A DNA stretch of 64,000 bases from JAVJUV01 sp047314965 (GTDB lineage: Bacteria; Pseudomonadota; Alphaproteobacteria; Rhodobacterales; Rhodobacteraceae), in contig NZ_JBLBVK010000047.1 in the NCBI RefSeq assembly GCF_047314965.1, positions 1 to 64,000 of the forward strand, read 5' to 3'. The notes beneath the pieces were generated by a model. That model ran no database searches, was not told where the DNA came from, and saw only the letters and a program-made list of their open reading frames with translations. Shown here piece after piece: positions 42,157 through 50,622 of the stretch; the first letter of the stretch is position 1, and each line of letters starts with the position of its first letter. The position numbers were made by a program, and so were the translations under genes.

Positions 42157-43280
42157 TGGGTTGCCCCGCGTCTTGGCCGTAATGCGGTTGGATTGGCCGC
42201 AAGATACAGCAAGGCCAAAGCCAGCAGGCCACCGAATGTCGGGCCGATGTAGGCCGCCGGCCAGAGATCCGCATTGCCTTGCACAGCATCCTGACCCATT
42301 TGCGTGATCATCTGGACAAGGATCAGCGCGAAGATCGCGCCAATGATTTGCCGCCAGATCCCAAACCGCGAGAAACCGCCCAGCAGCAGCGTCGCAAAAC
42401 CGATCAGAGGCGCAACAAGACCATTCAAGGCATTTCCGATGCGTTCATGAGCTTCGGCAACAAGAACCGCCCGCGTCGCGCCGGTCAAAGTCTGAGTCTC
42501 CTGGCTGGCAGCAAGGAGTTCCCCTGTCGAGAGTTCTTGCGGACGCGTCCGTGACTTGCCGATTGTTTCGAGCAGCCCTTCAAGATTGAAGGCAAAATCG
42601 TCAAACCGCGTCACTGAAAGGTTGCGTTCGCCGACATCGTAGCGTTGCGCCATTCCATCAATCATCACCAATGTCGGTGCGGTCGCGCCTCGAAGCAGAA
42701 GTGCCTCGCGAGCGGTGTAGGTAACCGAAACGCCTGGATTTCGGGTGTCTGAAAGAAAGATGTTCTTCAATTCACCAACCGCCGATATCTCCCTGATGTA
42801 GAAGGTGACTCCATCCGAGGGATGCAGAAACTGTCCTTCCCTCAACAAGCGGGCGGTCATGTTCTCGGAAATCTCGACAGTCCGGTCGCTCAAACGGCTG
42901 AGACTGATCGGCACAAGAATATGGGCGAGGATGGATCCAAGTACGAATACAAAGATTCCGAAGACCAGAACGGGCCTCACCAGCCGCCACGGTGAAAACC
43001 CCGTCGCCTGGACCACGACCAGTTCGCTCTCCGAGGTCAGCCGGTTCGTGACATAGACCGTTCCCGCGAAAGCCGCGATCGGCAGTACGACCCGGATGAC
43101 GTTCGGCAGGGACAACGCAGTGAACTCGAGGAACACTGCGGCAGATTGGCCGTTGGCGATCAACTGATCAAACAGCACGACGGCGCGATTGACCCAATAG
43201 ACCAGTACCAGAACGAGCGCGAAGAACCCGAACAACATCAGAAACTGGGACAAGAGATATCTGTCGAATCGTCCGGTCAT
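42153..43280 (-). CDS. lptF: LPS export ABC permease LptF
   Basis: A 375-residue permease with the same architecture as LptG. DRYLLSQFLMLFGFFALVLV, then RVVLPIAAFAGTVYVTNRLTSESELVV, are typical. It is the first gene of the LPS-transport run, and its promoter lies in the 133-base region shared with divergent pepA. Confidence 0.95.
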   Translation of the reverse strand: MTGRFDRYLLSQFLMLFGFFALVLVLVYWVNRAVVLFDQLIANGQSAAVFLEFTALSLPNVIRVVLPIAAFAGTVYVTNRLTSESELVVVQATGFSPWRLVRPVLVFGIFVFVLGSILAHILVPISLSRLSDRTVEISENMTARLLREGQFLHPSDGVTFYIREISAVGELKNIFLSDTRNPGVSVTYTAREALLLRGATAPTLVMIDGMAQRYDVGERNLSVTRFDDFAFNLEGLLETIGKSRTRPQELSTGELLAASQETQTLTGATRAVLVAEAHERIGNALNGLVAPLIGFATLLLGGFSRFGIWRQIIGAIFALILVQMITQMGQDAVQGNADLWPAAYIGPTFGGLLALALLYLAANPTALRPRRGATQ

Positions 43281-43413
43281 TCATGCGCCTGGAATACGTT
43301 AACGCGACACTAGACCATCATGATCTGGGGTAAAACCGCATAGGCGGCCCATCGGCGCTGGTCAGCCGTCAAGGGCAGGGGTAAGGAGAGGGGACCCCGA
43401 GGGAGCCTGCTCA

Positions 43414-44892
43414 ATGTCTGAACTGCCAAGTCTGTCTTTCGTGCCCGTGAATCTGGATGCGATTAAGGATGCAGGAGGCCATATCGTTGTTTTCCTGCCT
43501 GAGAGCGGGAAACTTGACCAACTTGCGCGCCGCGTGAACCGCTTGACGCGCGGTGCGCTGGAACGCTTTGCCGAAAGCACATCCTTCGCGCGCATGAAGG
43601 ACGGTGAGGCGCGATCACTATCGTTCCCGACCGGCCTGGCTGCCGAAGAGATCCTGGTCGTTCGACTTGATCGGCGCATCCGCGGAGATGCGGCCCGCAA
43701 GGCAGGCGCCTCCATTGGCAAACATCTGCGCGGCGCAAGCGTTCTCCTTCTTGCCGGCGCGATGAAAGGGCTGCCGGACATCGTCCTCGGTGCTCTCTTG
43801 CGCGCCTATGCGTTTGAGCGGCACCAGACCGAAAGTTCCGATGACAAGAACAAAGGCGCCGGCGCTCTGACCGTCATGACCACCCAGCCCGACGCGCTTG
43901 CCGCGGAGGGGGAGATTGTGACCGCGCTGGCGGAAGGTGTCTGGTTCACCCGCGATCTCGTCAACGAGCCATCGAACGTACTGACCACGGTGGAATTCGC
44001 CGAGCGTTTGCTGGAGATGCAGCAACTCGGGCTAAAGGTTCAGGTTCTGGACGAGCCCGAACTGGAGAAACTCGGCATGCGCACGCTTCTGGCGGTTGGC
44101 CAGGGCAGCGAAAGTCCTTCGAAAGTCGTCGTAATGGAGTGGAACGGCGGCGGCAAAGAGGCGCCGTTCGCTTTGATCGGCAAAGGCGTCTGTTTCGATA
44201 CCGGCGGCATCTCTCTGAAGCCTGCGGGCGGCATGGAAGACATGACCATGGACATGGGCGGCGCAGGCACTGTGGCCGGGGTGATGCGCGCCCTTGCGCT
44301 CAGAAAGGCCAAGGCGAACGTGGTAGGACTTGTTGGCCTCGTCGAAAACATGCCGGACGGGCGCGCGCAGCGCCCTGGCGATGTCGTACGCAGCATGAAG
44401 GGCGATACGGTCGAAGTAATCAACACGGATGCCGAGGGCCGTCTCGTGCTTTGCGACGTCATGTGGTACGCGCAAGAACGGTTCAAGCCCAGCGGCATGA
44501 TCGACCTCGCAACACTGACAGGTGCCATGGTGATCGCGCTTGGGCATGAAAATGCGGGTATCTTCTCGAATGACGATTCACTGGCCCAGGCATTCCTCGA
44601 GTCTGCCGAGCTCGAAGGCGAGGGCGCGTGGAGGATGCCTCTCGGACCGGGGTATGCCAAACAGCTCAAGAGCCGCGTGGCCGATGTGAAGAACGTCGGA
44701 GGGCGTCCTGCAGGTTCGATCACGGCGGCAGAGTTCCTGCATCGTTTCGTCAAGGACGAAACGCCTTGGATTCACATCGATATCGCGGGTGTCGCCAGCC
44801 TCAGCACCGATTCACTTTATGCCCCCAAGGGCGCAACGGGCTGGGGCGTTCTGGCGCTGAACCGTCTCATAAACGACCGGTACGAAGGCTGA
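43414..44892 (+). CDS. pepA: leucyl aminopeptidase
   Basis: A 492-residue M17 di-metal aminopeptidase. The catalytic domain has GKGVCFDTGGISLKPAGGM, MGGAGTVAGVM and the signature VINTDAEGRLVL. It forms hexamers in other bacteria and can also bind DNA. GAGGGAG precedes the ATG. holC follows after four bases, a widely conserved pairing. Confidence 0.96.
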   Translation: MSELPSLSFVPVNLDAIKDAGGHIVVFLPESGKLDQLARRVNRLTRGALERFAESTSFARMKDGEARSLSFPTGLAAEEILVVRLDRRIRGDAARKAGASIGKHLRGASVLLLAGAMKGLPDIVLGALLRAYAFERHQTESSDDKNKGAGALTVMTTQPDALAAEGEIVTALAEGVWFTRDLVNEPSNVLTTVEFAERLLEMQQLGLKVQVLDEPELEKLGMRTLLAVGQGSESPSKVVVMEWNGGGKEAPFALIGKGVCFDTGGISLKPAGGMEDMTMDMGGAGTVAGVMRALALRKAKANVVGLVGLVENMPDGRAQRPGDVVRSMKGDTVEVINTDAEGRLVLCDVMWYAQERFKPSGMIDLATLTGAMVIALGHENAGIFSNDDSLAQAFLESAELEGEGAWRMPLGPGYAKQLKSRVADVKNVGGRPAGSITAAEFLHRFVKDETPWIHIDIAGVASLSTDSLYAPKGATGWGVLALNRLINDRYEG

Positions 44893-44896
44893 CGCC

Positions 44897-45358
44897 ATGG
44901 GGGCCGTGCTATTCTATCACCTGACGGAGCGACCGCTGGAAAGGACATTGCCGGTTCTTTTGTCGAAAGCGCTGGATGCTGGGTGGAAGGTGATCGTGCG
45001 CGGGCGTGATCAGGACCTGATCGAGCGGCTTGATCGTCAGCTTTGGTCAGGAGATGGATTTCTTCCGCACGGGATTGCAGGCGGTGAGCATGACGCGATG
45101 CAGCCTGTACTTCTGACGACAGGTTCCGACTGCCCCAACGATGCTTCGTGCATCATGAGCGTGGGTGGGGCCGATCTCACTCCAGAAGAAATTCTTGCCG
45201 TGGAGCGCGCCTGCATCCTGTTCGATGGCGCGGACCCGTCCGCAGTGGAACTTGCTCGTAATCAGTGGAAAAGCCTGATCGCCGGCGGTGTATCGGCCCA
45301 GTATTGGGCCGAGGACGGTGGGCGCTGGGTCAAGAAGGCCGAGAGCTCTGGGGCCTAG
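44897..45358 (+). CDS. holC: DNA polymerase III chi subunit
   Basis: A 153-residue protein of the HolC family, which links the clamp loader to single-strand-binding protein. VLFYHLTERPLERTLPVLL and GWKVIVRGRDQDLIERLDRQLW followed by FLPHGIAGG match the family. It is coupled to pepA. Its last four bases overlap the convergent protease gene. Confidence 0.92.
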   Translation: MGAVLFYHLTERPLERTLPVLLSKALDAGWKVIVRGRDQDLIERLDRQLWSGDGFLPHGIAGGEHDAMQPVLLTTGSDCPNDASCIMSVGGADLTPEEILAVERACILFDGADPSAVELARNQWKSLIAGGVSAQYWAEDGGRWVKKAESSGA

Positions 45359-45936
45359 GGCTCCAGCAGCAACTGATTGCCCGAGATTTCCAGCCTTCCG
45401 AAGCGGCTGAGGAAAGACATGCCCAGAAGTGAGCCGGACATATCGCCGCCATTCACGGCGACATCGACGTCACGGAAGCGAAATGGCCCCAATGCGACGC
45501 TTTCGACGCTGCCATATGCCGTCTCGACGACGCCGTTGGCCGTGCGAGCTCGCCCAAGGAACGGCATGGTATCCGGGTTCAGTCCGACGCGTACCGCATC
45601 CTTGCGTGTCAGGACCATGTCCGTTGCCCCTGTATCCACGAGAAACTCCACCGGTATACCATTGACCTGGAGCGTCAGGTGGAAATGTCCGTCAGCCGAT
45701 CGCGGAACGGATATGCCGGCGCCATCTTCCAGAACCGATTGCTGCGGTGCGATGTCCTTACGGATGTCCCCCCAGAGACCATAGCCGGCCATTACACCAA
45801 TGAAAATCATACCCCAGGCCAGAAGCGACCTGACCGTCTTGCCCAGTGAGTTACGGTTCTCGGCAATCAGCCAGCCGACAACTGCGGTCAGAAGAATGAC
45901 CAGGTAAACGAGGCGAGGGAAATCCGAACTGTCCAT
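45355..45936 (-). CDS. membrane-anchored retropepsin-like aspartic protease
   Basis: A 193-residue protein with two N-terminal membrane helices, then a clan AA domain. The active site is FLVDTGATDMVLTRKDA, with the flap-side GSLLGMSFLSRF near the C-terminus. It matches the TIGR02281 family found in alphaproteobacteria; substrates are unknown. The start at 45936 puts the first helix at the N-terminus. Confidence 0.88.
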   Translation of the reverse strand: MDSSDFPRLVYLVILLTAVVGWLIAENRNSLGKTVRSLLAWGMIFIGVMAGYGLWGDIRKDIAPQQSVLEDGAGISVPRSADGHFHLTLQVNGIPVEFLVDTGATDMVLTRKDAVRVGLNPDTMPFLGRARTANGVVETAYGSVESVALGPFRFRDVDVAVNGGDMSGSLLGMSFLSRFGRLEISGNQLLLEP

Positions 45937-45974
45937 GGGAAGGAGATATGTTCTTCGGAAGGCAATCGGAAGGT

Positions 45975-46601
45975 CTATGCGCCCGCGAAGCCGAAATCCG
46001 CAAGCCCATCCAGTACGAACTGGACGGACAGCGCTGCCAGAAGCATGCCCAAAAGTCTGGTGACCACATTGATTCCCGTTGGTCCTAAAAGTCGTTCCAG
46101 CGGACCAGCGGTGAGAAACATCAGAAAGGTCAGCACAAGGACGCCGAGCATCACGCCATGCACTGCAACGATCCACGACCAGTCCGCCCCTTCCTGACCG
46201 GCAAGCAGAATCATGGTGGCGATTGCTCCGGGGCCCGCGATCAGCGGTATGGCCAGAGGGAAAACAGAGGGATCCTGCTCGTGCACATGGGTTTTGTCTT
46301 CACGACGCTTGGTTCGTCTCTCGAAAAGCATGTCGAGCGCAGTCAGAAACAGAAGTATGCCGCCTGCGATCCTGAATGCGGGCATGGATATGCCGACGAA
46401 ATTCAGGACGGCATCACCAAGCAGTCCGAAGATCGTCAGGAGAAAGGCGGCCGTCAGGCAGGCCCGCAAGGCGATGCCTCGCCGGTGGGACGCGTCCTGT
46501 CCCTGTGTCAGGGCAGCGAAAAGCGGCACAAGGCCCACCGGGTCGATGATCACGACCAGTGTGACAAACGCCGTCACGTAAGGAGCCAGTTCCGGTGTCA
46601 T
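45975..46601 (-). CDS. MarC family membrane protein
   Basis: A 208-residue protein with six predicted helices. FVTLVVIIDPVGLVPLFAALTQG and PLAIPLIAGPGAIATMILL are the family signatures. Despite the name, the family's role in antibiotic resistance is not supported and the function is unknown. It is 38 bases upstream of the protease gene in the same direction, so co-transcription is possible. Confidence 0.88.
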   Translation of the reverse strand: MTPELAPYVTAFVTLVVIIDPVGLVPLFAALTQGQDASHRRGIALRACLTAAFLLTIFGLLGDAVLNFVGISMPAFRIAGGILLFLTALDMLFERRTKRREDKTHVHEQDPSVFPLAIPLIAGPGAIATMILLAGQEGADWSWIVAVHGVMLGVLVLTFLMFLTAGPLERLLGPTGINVVTRLLGMLLAALSVQFVLDGLADFGFAGA

Positions 46602-46652
46602 CCCGTTCGTTGAACAGGATTTTCAGCCGGGTGCAAGTCCCGATGGCGGAGC

Positions 46653-46883
46653 TCAGAACCTAACCTGGTAGGGAGCCGATCTTGCTATCACGGCCCTTTT
46701 CAGAATTGAGGCCATGGACATCGCGCCAGAACGGCTGACTTCGTCGTACAGCGCCTGAACACGTCCATGATAGGTGAAATTCTTTTTGATGTCGCGGTTA
46801 CGCGTCGCATTCGCAAGGCGATAGCCGACAAATCCGAAAAATGCGGAAAGAACAAATCCGCCAAGGGGCAAAAGGATACTCAT
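46653..46883 (-). CDS. small membrane protein of unknown function
   Basis: A 76-residue ORF with one N-terminal helix (PLGGFVLSAFFGFVGYRL) and a basic, soluble tail. No family motif is visible. Codon use is less biased than in neighbours, and there is no strong ribosome-binding site. It may be a real single-pass protein or a short ORF by chance. Confidence 0.45.
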   Translation of the reverse strand: MSILLPLGGFVLSAFFGFVGYRLANATRNRDIKKNFTYHGRVQALYDEVSRSGAMSMASILKRAVIARSAPYQVRF

Positions 46884-46943
46884 TGGGCACTCGATACAAA
46901 CTAATAACTTGATCTTTCTACTCTTAAAAAATGATAAAATTTT

Positions 46944-46958
46944 GGCCGAGAGTCGGCC
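46944..46958. terminator. short hairpin after the tetR-ppk2 unit
   Basis: GGCCGA-GAG-TCGGCC. On the minus strand it follows the tetR stop by 23 bases and is trailed by AAAATTTTATCATTTTTT; on the plus strand a T-run follows 11 bases later. It could work both ways. Confidence 0.5.
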
Positions 46959-46981
46959 TTTCCGGGTTTTTTCACCGTTTG

Positions 46982-47599
46982 TCAGTCGTCTCCCGGGATC
47001 AGTCCGAGACCGCGGAGATAGATGCCAATCCCCGTTTCCAGAAGGTCTTCGGGGGGGAACGGCGACTTGGTCCCCGGGGAACCCCGAGCGAAGAGTTCGA
47101 CGACGCCGTGAGAGAGTGCCCAGATATGTGCCGAAAACATCTGGGGTGGCGGCCGTTTTTCGGGAGGAATGTGTTTCGAAAGCTCTGCGGCGGCCCTTTC
47201 CAGGACGTTGAACGCGCGTTTCGCGACCAGAGCCAGTTCGGGTGTCCGGTTGATCGACACACCGCTTTCGAACATAGCGACGTAGTGGCCAGGATGTCGC
47301 CGCGCAAATGCAAGGTAGGCCCTCCCGGTGGCCTCGAATGAGGCTAGGGCGGAAGGCTGTCCTGTTTCGAAGGCGTATTCCATCAGCTCGGCGAAAATCT
47401 CGTACCCTTGGCGCGCAGCTTCCGCGATCAGATCCTCGCGCCCCTCGAAATGCCGGTAGACCGCGGCGGGGGTAACCCCGGCTTCCTTGGCCGCCTCGGA
47501 CAACGTAAAGCCTGTCGGACCCTTCTCCTCGATCAGGTCCAGCGCGGCGTCGACAAGCGCCTGCCTCAGGTTGCCGTGGTGATATCCGCGCTTAGGCAT
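46982..47599 (-). CDS. TetR/AcrR family transcriptional regulator
   Basis: A 205-residue repressor. The N-terminal helix-turn-helix is FTLSEAAKEAGVTPAAVYRHF, followed by EGREDLIAEAARQGYEIF. The C-terminal half is the ligand-binding and dimerisation domain (TetR_C_13-like, with YLAFARRHPGHYVAMFESG). It begins inside the end of ppk2 (8-base overlap). It may control ppk2 or an unlinked target; the ligand is unknown. Confidence 0.88.
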   Translation of the reverse strand: MPKRGYHHGNLRQALVDAALDLIEEKGPTGFTLSEAAKEAGVTPAAVYRHFEGREDLIAEAARQGYEIFAELMEYAFETGQPSALASFEATGRAYLAFARRHPGHYVAMFESGVSINRTPELALVAKRAFNVLERAAAELSKHIPPEKRPPPQMFSAHIWALSHGVVELFARGSPGTKSPFPPEDLLETGIGIYLRGLGLIPGDD

Positions 47600-48455
47600 T
47601 CCAGATGTCCGGCCCACCACAGAGTTTGGCATCGGGAGCCGCAACCTTGCCCTTGCCGGCATAATCAAGCCCGTTCAGCACCGCGCGGATTGCCTGAAGA
47701 CGGGCACGCTTCTTGTCATCCGAGCGGATGACCGTCCACGGTGCCGCATCGTTGTGCGACCGGTCGAGGGTCTCGGCGATGGCAGCGGTATAGGCATCCC
47801 ATTTCTTCAGGCCTTCAACATCGATCCAGGAGAGTTTCCATTGCTTCAGAGGATCTTTCTCGCGCTTCAGAAATCGGCGCAACTGTTCGGCGCGTCCGAC
47901 ATTCAGCCAAAGCTTGCGGAGAGTGATGCCTTCATCCACCAGCATGTCCTCGAACTCCGGAACCTGGCGAAAAAAGTGCTCTCTCTGCTTCGGGGTGCAG
48001 AACCCGAATACATGCTCGACGACGGCGCGATTATACCAGGATCTGTCGAACAGGACGATCTCGCCAGAGGTTGGCAGGTGGTCGACATAGCGCTGGAAAT
48101 ACCACTCGCCCTGTTCGCGTTCTGTCGGTTTCGACAGGGCCACGACCCGCGCCCCGCGAGGATTGAGGTTCTCGCGGAACCTCTTGATCGTCCCGCCCTT
48201 GCCGGCCGCATCGCGCCCCTCGAACACCACGACGATGCGTTTCCCGGTCTCCCTTGCATCGGCCTGCAGGCGCACGAGCTCAAGCTGAAGTGCCGCGATC
48301 TCCTCCTCGTAGTCCTTTGATTTCATTTCTTCCGAATAGGGGAAGGACTTGGAAAGAATCTCATTCTTGTCCGCTGCCGCGATGGCCTCGCGAACATCGG
48401 ATGGAGCCTCGTTCTCATAGAAGGATGAGATTGCGCCGTCGAAAGGAAGGGTCAT
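47592..48455 (-). CDS. ppk2: polyphosphate kinase 2
   Basis: A 287-residue P-loop kinase that moves phosphate between polyphosphate and nucleotides. Walker A is VVFEGRDAAGKGGTIKRF, Walker B is EIVLFDRSWYNRAVVEHV, and the lid module has LKREKDPLKQWKLSWID. These fit the class I one-domain PPK2, which uses polyphosphate to phosphorylate nucleoside diphosphates. AAAGAG precedes the chosen ATG; an upstream start at 48470 gives five extra residues. Confidence 0.93.
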   Translation of the reverse strand: MTLPFDGAISSFYENEAPSDVREAIAAADKNEILSKSFPYSEEMKSKDYEEEIAALQLELVRLQADARETGKRIVVVFEGRDAAGKGGTIKRFRENLNPRGARVVALSKPTEREQGEWYFQRYVDHLPTSGEIVLFDRSWYNRAVVEHVFGFCTPKQREHFFRQVPEFEDMLVDEGITLRKLWLNVGRAEQLRRFLKREKDPLKQWKLSWIDVEGLKKWDAYTAAIAETLDRSHNDAAPWTVIRSDDKKRARLQAIRAVLNGLDYAGKGKVAAPDAKLCGGPDIWNA

Positions 48456-48499
48456 GTTATGCTCTTTCACTTTTGAGGGAACCTAAGCGCGGCGATGGC

Positions 48500-49483
48500 T
48501 TAGCGCAATCCGGCACGTGAGGCTGCGCGGTGGATCGCTTCGATAACATCGTCCGTTGCGCCATGATGCGGCATATGACCGATGCCTTCCAGAATGGTCA
48601 GTGAAGCGTTCGGCAACAGCGTGGCCAGAGGTTCGGCATGAACCTCCGCATATACTGTGCGATCTTCGGTGCCATGCAGGATCTCTACAGGTATGCTGAT
48701 CTCCGGATAGCGGCGCGACATCTCCAAGACATGCGGTCGAAGTGCATTCACCTGACGAGCATTGGCCCGCAAAGTGTCTATTCGTGTCGCCATCATGATG
48801 CCGGCCTTGGCCAGATAGCCCTCAGGCACGGGTTGCGGCGCAAAAACCCCGCTCAGCGCGTTCTGAACATAGCTCTGCGGCACGAGTGCCGAAACGAATG
48901 GCGGCAAGGCCAGGCCCCCGGCGCGCGAGCCCAGTACCCGGTAGGTCCAATCGACGCTACCTGGCCATGGCATGGTGGCTCCTGAAAGAATGACGATACC
49001 CGCGGCAGGCTCTTCCAGTGCCCAGCCCATCGCCACGGCACCGCCATAGGAGTGCCCGACGATCAGGGGGCGGTCCGCGCCCAACTGTCTGGCCGCCTGT
49101 GCGAGGTGTCGCGCCTGCTGGATGGGACTTTCCGCGCCATTGCTCAATGGTCCGTTCAGGTCTTCACTGATCCGCTCGCTCCACCCGAAGCCCGGGCGGT
49201 CGAACGACAAAACCCGGTAGTCCCGGGCCAGTCTCTCAGTCAGATCAAAAGTGAAATCCCGGTACGTGCCGCCTGCACCGTGGATCAGCACGACATCCGG
49301 TCCCTGGCCTTGTATGTCGACATGCACCCGGCGACCGTCAACGACGACGGTTTCGCCAAGCGGCGGATTGCGCGCCTCGATCTCGGCCTCTCGCAAGTCG
49401 GCGCGCCGGTCGGCAATATACCAGAACGCGCAGGCAGAAGCCGACAGGACTGCAGCCGTGGTCAGCAAGGTAAGACGACGCAT
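48500..49483 (-). CDS. alpha/beta hydrolase
   Basis: A 327-residue protein with an N-terminal membrane anchor or signal (LTLLTTAAVLSASACAFWYI). The hydrolase fold shows VVLIHGAGGTYRDF (oxyanion loop), IVGHSYGGAVAMGW (nucleophile Ser), then an Asp in HGTEDRTVYAE and a His in GIGHMPHH. The substrate is unknown. Confidence 0.88.
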   Translation of the reverse strand: MRRLTLLTTAAVLSASACAFWYIADRRADLREAEIEARNPPLGETVVVDGRRVHVDIQGQGPDVVLIHGAGGTYRDFTFDLTERLARDYRVLSFDRPGFGWSERISEDLNGPLSNGAESPIQQARHLAQAARQLGADRPLIVGHSYGGAVAMGWALEEPAAGIVILSGATMPWPGSVDWTYRVLGSRAGGLALPPFVSALVPQSYVQNALSGVFAPQPVPEGYLAKAGIMMATRIDTLRANARQVNALRPHVLEMSRRYPEISIPVEILHGTEDRTVYAEVHAEPLATLLPNASLTILEGIGHMPHHGATDDVIEAIHRAASRAGLR

Positions 49484-49547
49484 TCTGTTTGGGTCTGGTT
49501 GAACATCGTCGGGAACCTAGCGCGATGCGCCTGTTCCTCCAGACTGC

Positions 49548-50486
49548 TCACTTGCGCAGGTCCGTGCTGGACTGGCCGATCAGAGACTGGTCGAACGGTG
49601 TGGTCAGATACATCTCGCTGACCCAGTTCCCGTACAGAAGATGGCCGTGACTGCGCCAGCGGTTCTGCGGCGTCATCGAGGGATCGTCGCCCGGATAATA
49701 GTTCATAGGCACATTGATCGGCGTGCCGTTTGAAACGTCTCGGTCGTATTCTTCCTTGAGCGTGCCGCTGTCGTATTCGAAGTGATTGAATATGTAGAGC
49801 GCCCTGTGGTCGGTGTCCTCGATCAAGCACGGTCCAACTTCTTCGGAACCGAGAAGCGTCGAGAGTTCTGGAATGCCATCGATTTCCGACTGGCGCATTT
49901 CAGTCCAGCGGCTCACCGGAATGACGAAATCATCCGAAAACCCGCGCAGATAGGGCGACGCAGGCGAGAGGTTCTGGTGCCGGAAACATCCGAACGCCTT
50001 GTGCGGCAGCATGTGCTTCTCAAGCCCATGAAAATGATAGGCCATTGCCATGCCGCCCCAGCAAACGCCGAAGGTCATATGGACGTTGGTCTGTGTCCAG
50101 TCCATCACCTCCTTCAATTCGTCCCAGTATGTCACCTCTTCGAATGGAAGGTGCTCGATCGGCGCGCCGGTAATGATCAGCCCGTCGAATTTCTCGTCCT
50201 TGATTTCCTGAAACGGACGATAGAATTCGGCCATGTGTTCGGCGGCCGTGTTCTTGGTCTCGTGTTCGGACATACGGATCAGACGGAAGTCGATCTGCAG
50301 GGGGGTCGCACCGATCAGTCGCGCGAACTGGTTCTCCGTCTGGATCTTCTTGGGCATCAGGTTCAGCAGTCCGATCTTGAGCGGACGGATATCCTGATGC
50401 TCGGCTGCGTCCTCCGGCATGACCATCACACCTTCACGCGTCAGAACGTCGAAAGCGGGCAGGTTCGAAGGCAATTTGATCGGCAT
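49548..50486 (-). CDS. metAA: homoserine O-acyltransferase (MetA)
   Basis: A 312-residue enzyme that acylates homoserine in methionine synthesis. The class-I glutamine-amidotransferase-like fold has KIGLLNLMPKKIQTE, the Cys in TFGVCWGGMAMAYH, and the His-Glu pair in YIFNHFEYDSGTLKEEYDRD. In alphaproteobacteria such MetA enzymes often use acetyl-CoA rather than succinyl-CoA; the residue that decides was not checked in alignment. I looked for a SAM riboswitch in the 136 bases upstream and saw none. Confidence 0.92.
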   Translation of the reverse strand: MPIKLPSNLPAFDVLTREGVMVMPEDAAEHQDIRPLKIGLLNLMPKKIQTENQFARLIGATPLQIDFRLIRMSEHETKNTAAEHMAEFYRPFQEIKDEKFDGLIITGAPIEHLPFEEVTYWDELKEVMDWTQTNVHMTFGVCWGGMAMAYHFHGLEKHMLPHKAFGCFRHQNLSPASPYLRGFSDDFVIPVSRWTEMRQSEIDGIPELSTLLGSEEVGPCLIEDTDHRALYIFNHFEYDSGTLKEEYDRDVSNGTPINVPMNYYPGDDPSMTPQNRWRSHGHLLYGNWVSEMYLTTPFDQSLIGQSSTDLRK

Positions 50487-50622
50487 GTCGTCATTCTCCG
50501 GAACGGAAACTCCGAGATAGCCAGCACTGGCTCCATACTCAAGCCCGACCGCGAATTCGTCTCAACGAAGTATTCACCCATCGCCGATAGACAAACCTGG
50601 GTTTTTGAAGGCGGGAAGAGAC

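Noticed and set aside
50487..50622. SAM riboswitch upstream of metA
   Set aside because: SAM-II or SAM/SAH elements often precede methionine genes in this group, but I could not find their conserved sequence blocks on the minus strand here.
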